A stretch of 5,687 bases of DNA from an uncultured Archangium sp. (lineage in GTDB: Bacteria; Myxococcota; Myxococcia; Myxococcales; Myxococcaceae), in the NCBI GenBank assembly GCA_937875615.1, contig CALNBU010001030.1:1-5687 (forward strand), written 5' to 3'. The translations under genes and the position numbers were made by a program. Shown here one piece after another: positions 1 to 5,687 of the stretch. The notes below the pieces were generated by a model. It saw only the letters and a program-made list of their open reading frames with translations, was not told the origin of the DNA and did no database searches. The stretch's first letter is position 1; every line of letters begins with the position of its first letter.

Positions 1-833
1 ACACGCCGGGTATCCACCAGGCCAAGGGCGCGCTCAACAAGTTCATGGTCGACGCCGCGCTCGCGGCCACCGAAGACTGCGACGTGGCGTTGTTCCTGGT
101 CGACGTCGACGGCGTGAAGGAAGACGTCACGCCCAGCATCTCTCCCGGAAACCGCGCGGTGCTGGAGCGGCTCAAGGGCACCGGCAAGCCGGTGGTGCTG
201 GTGCTCACCAAGATAGATCTCATCAAGAAGCAGCTGCTGCTGCCGCTCATCGACGTCTACCGCCAGGCCTTCCCCTTCCTCGAGGTGCTGCCCATCAGCG
301 CGCGCCACGGCGACGGCCTCGATGGCCTGTTCGAGCACGTCCTCAAGCACCTCCCCGAGGGAGAGCCCATCTTCCCGGCGGACACGCTGACCGACCAGGC
401 GGAGCGCACGCTGGTGGAGGAGTTGGTGCGGGAGCAGGTGCTGCGCCACTGCCACCAGGAGGTGCCGTACTCGGTGGGCGTGGTGGTGGAGGTCTTCGAC
501 GAGACGGAGCGCGACGCGCCCCCTCCGCCCCGAAAGGGGAAGAAGGGCCCGCCGAAGCCCCCGCCGCCCGGCAAGCCCAGGCTGTCGGGCCTGATCCGAA
601 TCCACGCCAACATCTTCGTGGAGCGTGAGTCGCAGAAGGCCATCGTCATCGGCAAGCGGGGCGAGATGCTCAAGACCATCGGCACCGACGCCCGCCTCGC
701 CATCTCCCGCCTCTTCGGGACGCACATCTTCCTCTCCCTGCAGGTGAAGGTGGAGCCCCGTTGGACCGAGCGCGCCGATGGTCTGCGCAAGCTGGGGTAC
801 CGGCTGGAGCAGGGGTCGCGGAGCAGCACATGA
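1..833 (+). CDS. era: GTPase Era, 5'-truncated by the window edge
   Basis: Era is a GTPase that binds the 3' end of 16S rRNA and helps mature the 30S subunit. The open frame runs in from the left edge (first full codon at base 3) and gives 276 visible residues. It opens on TPGIHQ, the remainder of the G3 motif DTPG, so the P-loop and switch I (about 60 residues in E. coli Era) are missing. G4 reads TKID (207-218) rather than the usual NKxD, and G5 is ISAR (about 292-303). The second half matches the Era KH domain: PYSVGV, VERESQKAIVIGKRG with the GKRG loop at 651-662, KTIGTDAR, and the terminal LGYRLE. A Pro/Lys-rich stretch of about 23 residues (513-581) sits between the PYSV strand and the LIRIHANIFVERE strand, where E. 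coli Era has a short turn. The ATG at 45 is internal, not the start. The stop overlaps the der start. Identification is firm; the effect of the insert is unknown. Confidence 0.96.
   Translation, partial: TPGIHQAKGALNKFMVDAALAATEDCDVALFLVDVDGVKEDVTPSISPGNRAVLERLKGTGKPVVLVLTKIDLIKKQLLLPLIDVYRQAFPFLEVLPISARHGDGLDGLFEHVLKHLPEGEPIFPADTLTDQAERTLVEELVREQVLRHCHQEVPYSVGVVVEVFDETERDAPPPPRKGKKGPPKPPPPGKPRLSGLIRIHANIFVERESQKAIVIGKRGEMLKTIGTDARLAISRLFGTHIFLSLQVKVEPRWTERADGLRKLGYRLEQGSRSST
820..823 (+). promoter_or_regulatory. Shine-Dalgarno site of der
   Basis: GGAG lies 6 bases before the ATG at 830 and inside the last codons of era. It supports starting der at 830 rather than at the earlier in-frame ATG near 761, which would add 23 residues without Der similarity ahead of the conserved start (RPLVAIVGRPNVGKS) and would overlap era by more than 70 bases. 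Confidence 0.65.
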
Positions 834-2263
834 GGCGAGGACGTCCGCTGGTGGCCATCGTAGGGCGCCCCAACGTCGGCAAGTCGACGCTGTTCAACCG
901 GCTCATCCGGCGGCGGCGCGCCATCGTGGAGGACCAGCCCGGGGTGACGAGAGATCGTCACTACGCCGACTGCGAGCTCAACAACGTGCCGGTGACGCTG
1001 GTGGACACCGGGGGCTTCGTGCCGGTGGGCCGCGAAGATCCGCTCTCCCGCTTCATCCGCACCCAGGCGCAGGCGGCGGTGGAGGAGGGCGACGTGGTGC
1101 TCTTCGTGTGCGACGCCCGCACCGGCCCCACCTCCGATGATCAGGAGGTGGCCAACTACCTCCGCAAGCAGGGCAAGCCGGTGCTGTTGGTGGTGAACAA
1201 GACCGACGGCCGCCGCGACGCGGAGGTGATGATCGCCGCCTTCCACAAGTTCGGGTTGGGCCAGCCGTTCTCCGTCTCCGCCGAGCACAACGAGGGCATC
1301 ATCGAGCTGCTCGAGGCCTTGACCCCGAAGCTCCCGGCTCCGCCGGAGCCCGCGGCGCCCGAGGTGGAGCCCGGCGAGGTGCCCGAGTCGCTGGAGGAAG
1401 AGGACGAAGATCGCCCCATCCGCGTGGCCATCGTGGGCCGCCCCAACGTAGGCAAGTCGACGCTGGTGAACGCGCTGCTGGGCGAGGAGCGCGTCATCGC
1501 CAGCCCGGTGGCGGGCACCACCCGCGACGCCATCGACTCCGAGCTGACCTGGAAGGAGCGGCAGTTCGTGCTCACCGACACCGCTGGCATCCGGCGGAAG
1601 GCGGCCATCACCCAGCGGGTGGAGGGCTTCTCGGTGATGGGCGCGCTGCGCGCGGCGGAAGACGCCGACGTGGTGGTGTTGGTCATCGACGCCTCGGAGC
1701 CCGCGGTCGATCAGGACCGCAAGATCGCCGCCCTGGCTGAAGAGAAGGGGCGGGGGCTCATCATCTGCGTCAACAAGTGGGACCTCGTACGCGGCACCGC
1801 GAAGGAGGCGAGCTTCCGCAGCGAGGTGAAGTGGGCGATGGACTGGGTCGACTGGGCGCCGATGGTCTTCGTCAGCGCCGCCACGGGCGACAAGGTGCAC
1901 AAGGTGCTGGAGGTGGCGCTGGAGGTCTTTCAGCAGCAGTACTTCCGCGCCCCGACGCCCCGGCTCAACCGCATCGTGGAGCACGTGACGACCGAGCACT
2001 CGCTGCCGGTCATCGACGGGCGCCAGCTGCGCATCTACTACGCCGCGCAGGTGGCCACCGCGCCGCTGGCCTTCACCATGATGGTGAACAAGCCGAAGGG
2101 CGTGCCCGATCGCTACGCGCGCTACGTCATCAACTACCTGCGCAAGACCTTCAACCTCAAGGTGCCGGTGCGGTTGTTCTGGCGACCGAGGCCGGGTGAA
2201 GCGAAGCGCAAGGCGGTGGGCAAGCGCTTCGCCGCGCGCGAGCGCAGCAAGCGCCGCCGCTGA
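830..2263 (+). CDS. der: Ribosome biogenesis GTPase Der (EngA)
   Basis: Der has two tandem GTPase domains and a C-terminal KH-like domain; it binds the 50S subunit and is needed for its late assembly. The 477-residue product has the whole layout. Domain 1 has GRPNVGKS (12-19), Thr40 in switch I, DTGG (59-62), NKTD (123-126) and SAE (150-152). Domain 2 has GRPNVGKS (203-210), DTAG (250-253), NKWD (315-318) and SAAT (349-352). The KH-like domain spans about 370-455, including PLAFTMMVNKPKGVP and the RYVINYLRKTF helix. A Pro/Glu-rich then strongly acidic linker (about 167-194, EEEDED) joins the two G domains. The tail after 457 is very basic and ends in SKRRR, as is common for ribosome-binding factors. 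The length is close to the usual 435-500. The start is the ATG of the ATGA overlap with era, so coupled translation is likely. No defect is visible. Confidence 0.97.
   Translation: MRRGRPLVAIVGRPNVGKSTLFNRLIRRRRAIVEDQPGVTRDRHYADCELNNVPVTLVDTGGFVPVGREDPLSRFIRTQAQAAVEEGDVVLFVCDARTGPTSDDQEVANYLRKQGKPVLLVVNKTDGRRDAEVMIAAFHKFGLGQPFSVSAEHNEGIIELLEALTPKLPAPPEPAAPEVEPGEVPESLEEEDEDRPIRVAIVGRPNVGKSTLVNALLGEERVIASPVAGTTRDAIDSELTWKERQFVLTDTAGIRRKAAITQRVEGFSVMGALRAAEDADVVVLVIDASEPAVDQDRKIAALAEEKGRGLIICVNKWDLVRGTAKEASFRSEVKWAMDWVDWAPMVFVSAATGDKVHKVLEVALEVFQQQYFRAPTPRLNRIVEHVTTEHSLPVIDGRQLRIYYAAQVATAPLAFTMMVNKPKGVPDRYARYVINYLRKTFNLKVPVRLFWRPRPGEAKRKAVGKRFAARERSKRRR
854..1465 (+). repeat. Paired P-loop repeats inside der
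   Basis: A 39-base segment at 854-892 recurs at 1427-1465 with 3 mismatches (36/39 identical by eye). Both copies encode AIVGRPNVGKSTL, the G1 loops of the two GTPase domains. The three differences are all synonymous third positions. The repeat reflects the ancient domain duplication in Der together with strong codon bias; it is not a mobile or regulatory repeat. Confidence 0.9.
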
Positions 2264-2273
2264 GCCGCTCAGC
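2259..2273. repeat. Inverted repeat spanning two convergent stop codons
   Basis: GCTGAG-CCG-CTCAGC is a perfect 6-bp stem with a 3-base loop. The left arm contains the TGA of der (2261-2263) and the right arm contains, on the other strand, the TGA of the 70-residue protein gene (2269-2271). No T-tract follows on either strand, so it is not a standard intrinsic terminator. It could still slow polymerase or mark the 3' ends of both transcripts. It may also simply arise from two TGA stops meeting head to head in GC-rich sequence. Confidence 0.5.
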
Positions 2274-2481
2274 CCTCGTAGGTGGTGTTGAGCAGCGCGC
2301 CGTCGGCGCCGTAGCTGCGGATGATGCGCTTCTGGCCGGCGAGCTGCGCGACGACGCGCACCACCGGCACCGCCGCGTCACCTTCGCCGGCGAAGGCCAC
2401 GGACTCCGGCACCGCGTCGACCGACAGCACCTCGTCGGCCTTGCCCGACTCCACGAAGGTGATGGTGCCCGGGTGCTTCAT
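2269..2481 (-). CDS. Small protein of unknown function, coupled to the metalloprotease gene
   Basis: This is a 70-residue, cysteine-free, mildly acidic protein (about 9 Asp/Glu against 6 Lys/Arg) with no signal peptide or membrane segment. I do not recognise the family. The sequence looks beta-rich: a short strand near residues 5-10 (TITFVE), a Val-rich stretch around 38-47 (VPVVRVVAQL), then RIIRSYGADGALLNTTYEG, which reads like a beta hairpin turning at GADG. The ATG overlaps the TGA of the upstream gene (ATGA at 2478-2481), and GGAG lies 7 bases upstream, so translation is probably coupled to that of the protease-like protein. It ends 5 bp from the stop of convergent der. The tight coupling argues that it is a real gene although short. 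A role as inhibitor, immunity protein or chaperone for its partner is a guess from position alone. Confidence 0.72.
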   Translation of the reverse strand: MKHPGTITFVESGKADEVLSVDAVPESVAFAGEGDAAVPVVRVVAQLAGQKRIIRSYGADGALLNTTYEG

Positions 2482-3347
2482 CGCGAGGCTCCGAAGCGGG
2501 CGTCGAGGATGGCGAAGCGGTTGGGGAAGATGGCCCGGTAGGCGTCGAACTGGCTCGTGCCCCGCGTGGCGAGGTAGATGGCGGTGGTCTCGGACACGTC
2601 TTCGCCGAGGCTCGACTGGCCGTACCGCGACACCACCGTGCCGTCGGCCTTCGCCGCCGCGTCCCAGGCCTTCCACTGTCGTGAGGTGTAGCTCCAGACG
2701 TGGCCGGTCTCGTGGAGGATGGACGAGGCGGCGGCCTTCTCGTTGAAGGCGTGCGGCTGCGGGTAGAAGCGCACGATGCCCTCGCGACCGGCCGTCATGT
2801 ACGAGCGGAAGTCGGGGCGGTTGTACTTCTTGGCCCAGAAGGAATCGGCCGGATTCTGTGAGGGCGAGACCCTCACCTCCTTCACCTCGCGCAGCGCCGC
2901 GGCGGGCATGCGCGCCAGCGTGCGCGTCACCTGCTCGATGGTCGCGTTGTGGAGGCCCTGCTGCGTGGACACCGGCAGGGTGACCTTCACCGAGTGGTTG
3001 CCCACGGTGACGGTGTATTCGTTCGCCGGGCCCTGCACGCCCTTCTCGAAGGTGAAGCGCTCCAGCTTGCGGGGGCCCGACACCGAGGCCTGGCGCGGCG
3101 TGGGCATCAGCGAGGCGAGATCCTGAGAGACCACCTCCGGGCGCTTGCTGCTGCTGACGCGGCTCCGGCTGGTGAAGAGCGGCTCCGGGCCGTGGGCGTG
3201 GCCCGCGTGGTCGTGAGGCGCGGCGCGGGCGGCCGGCGTCCACCCGGTGGCCTTCGTCGCGGCCGGCGTCTCGCCCTTCGCTGGCGACGCAGCGGGCTGC
3301 TTCCGGGTGGCAGGGGTGGCGGCGGCTCGGCGATCGTTGGTGCGCAT
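2478..3347 (-). CDS. Putative zinc metalloprotease, HExxH gluzincin resembling the lethal-factor/PPEP group
   Basis: A 289-residue protein with two parts. Residues 1 to about 90 are rich in Ala, Pro, Thr and Lys/Arg, look disordered, and contain a His cluster, HDHAGHAHG (45-53). There is no signal peptide or membrane segment. The C-terminal part holds HETGH (212-216), giving two His ligands and the catalytic Glu213. It is followed by YGQSSLGEDVSETTAIYL with Tyr242 and Glu249. In anthrax lethal factor (HEFGH, Tyr728, Glu735) and PPEP-1 (Tyr178, Glu185), a Tyr seven residues before the third zinc ligand is the family pattern, and the spacing here is the same. Zinc-dependent peptidase activity is therefore likely. 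The substrate is unknown. The start ATG at 3347 has only a weak GAGAG 9 bases upstream. The gene overlaps the 70-residue protein gene and lies 99 bases downstream of glgB. Fold assignment is moderate confidence; biological role is open. Confidence 0.82.
   Translation of the reverse strand: MRTNDRRAAATPATRKQPAASPAKGETPAATKATGWTPAARAAPHDHAGHAHGPEPLFTSRSRVSSSKRPEVVSQDLASLMPTPRQASVSGPRKLERFTFEKGVQGPANEYTVTVGNHSVKVTLPVSTQQGLHNATIEQVTRTLARMPAAALREVKEVRVSPSQNPADSFWAKKYNRPDFRSYMTAGREGIVRFYPQPHAFNEKAAASSILHETGHVWSYTSRQWKAWDAAAKADGTVVSRYGQSSLGEDVSETTAIYLATRGTSQFDAYRAIFPNRFAILDARFGASR
2489..2492 (-). promoter_or_regulatory. Shine-Dalgarno site of the 70-residue protein gene
   Basis: GGAG on the minus strand is 7 bases upstream of the ATG at 2481, within the last codons of the protease-like gene. 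It supports this start and independent or coupled initiation of the small protein. Confidence 0.6.
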
Positions 3348-3446
3348 GAAGTCTGGCTCTCGATGAGGTGTGGAAAGCAGCCCTATTGTCGGCCTTCGTC
3401 TGGAGAAGGTGCTCTGAAAACCGACGCAATCGACTTTTTTCTGCGT
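3348..3446 (-). other. Spacer between glgB and the protease-like gene
   Basis: These 99 bases are visibly richer in A/T than the flanking genes, with A6 and TTTT runs on the minus strand. A promoter for the downstream two-gene unit could lie here. The best -10-like element I see on the minus strand is GACAAT (around 3384-3389), but no matching -35 element lies at 17-18 bases. No sigma-54 GG/GC pair was found. No clear intrinsic terminator follows the glgB stop. Whether the protease pair is read from glgB or from its own promoter cannot be decided from sequence. Confidence 0.4.
3388..3425. repeat. Nested imperfect inverted repeat in the spacer
   Basis: On the plus strand GTCGG (3388-3392) pairs with CCGAC (3421-3425), and inside it CCTTC (3393-3397) pairs with GAAGG (3405-3409) around a 7-base loop. 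An 11-base bulge lies on one side only. Transcribed from the minus strand it would form in the 5' leader of the protease-like gene. It is not followed by a T-tract on that strand. A T6 run (3435-3440) lies 9 bases past it on the plus strand, where no gene ends. Weak and possibly fortuitous. Confidence 0.3.
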
Positions 3447-5627
<2,181 letters not shown>

Positions 5628-5633
5628 ACGTCA

Positions 5634-5637
5634 CTCC
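5634..5637 (-). promoter_or_regulatory. Shine-Dalgarno site of glgB
   Basis: GGAG on the minus strand sits 6 bases before the GTG at 5627 and fixes that uncommon start codon. The overlapping ATG at 5620 is in another frame. Confidence 0.7.
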
Positions 5638-5687
5638 GAACGGCCGCCAGAGCGACCACGCAGGCAGCACACGTCGGGCGCGAGGGG
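5638..5687 (-). other. Unidentified sequence upstream of glgB
   Basis: The final 50 bases carry no recognisable promoter. Three minus-strand readings remain open from the window edge: one ends in TGA at 5631-5633, one ends in a TGA that overlaps the first codons of glgB, and one runs into the glgB frame region. Any could be the tail of an upstream gene; in many genomes that neighbour is another glycogen or trehalose gene. The stretch is too short to choose. Confidence 0.25.

Noticed and set aside
761..829. Possible upstream start for der
   Set aside because: The extra 23 residues have no Der similarity and lie within era; the ATG at 830 has the better ribosome site and is followed directly by the conserved N-terminus.
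257..1999. 580-codon open frame on the minus strand opposite era and der
   Set aside because: It lies antisense to two strongly conserved genes; its Arg/His/Leu/Gly-rich, low-complexity content is typical of the antisense frame of GC-rich coding DNA.
3393..3409. 5-bp hairpin as a terminator for glgB
   Set aside because: The stem is short, and no T-tract follows on the minus strand, which is the direction of glgB transcription.

Overview
The window is GC-rich DNA with third-codon-position G/C bias and four complete genes plus one partial gene. Gene order, codon use and protein sequences suggest a Myxococcota (myxobacterial/deltaproteobacterial) chromosome. That is an inference from style and content; no phylogenetic marker in the window settles it.

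Left part (1-2263, + strand): the 3' part of era, whose first ~60 codons lie outside the window, overlaps der (engA) by 4 bases (ATGA). Both encode GTPases that assemble ribosomes: Era acts on the 30S subunit and Der on the 50S. The two are probably co-transcribed and translationally coupled. Era carries an unusual proline/lysine-rich insert in its C-terminal half and has Thr instead of Asn in its G4 motif.

Middle part (2269-3347, - strand): a two-gene unit converges on der, with only 5 bp between the stop codons. The first gene encodes a 289-residue protein with a disordered, His-rich N-terminus and a C-terminal zinc metalloprotease-like domain. Its HETGH motif is followed by a Tyr-x6-Glu arrangement resembling the anthrax-lethal-factor/PPEP gluzincin group. 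The second gene encodes a 70-residue protein of unknown function and starts inside the stop codon of the protease gene (ATGA). This pair is the least explained part of the window. Its layout fits a protease with a dedicated small partner (inhibitor, immunity protein or chaperone), but nothing in the sequence proves that.

Right part (3447-5627, - strand): a complete glgB, encoding the glycogen branching enzyme with all GH13 catalytic residues, starts from GTG behind a good Shine-Dalgarno site. A 99-bp spacer separates it from the protease gene. The last 60 bases lie upstream of glgB and are too short to identify. No RNA genes, insertion sequences, CRISPR arrays or clear promoters were seen.
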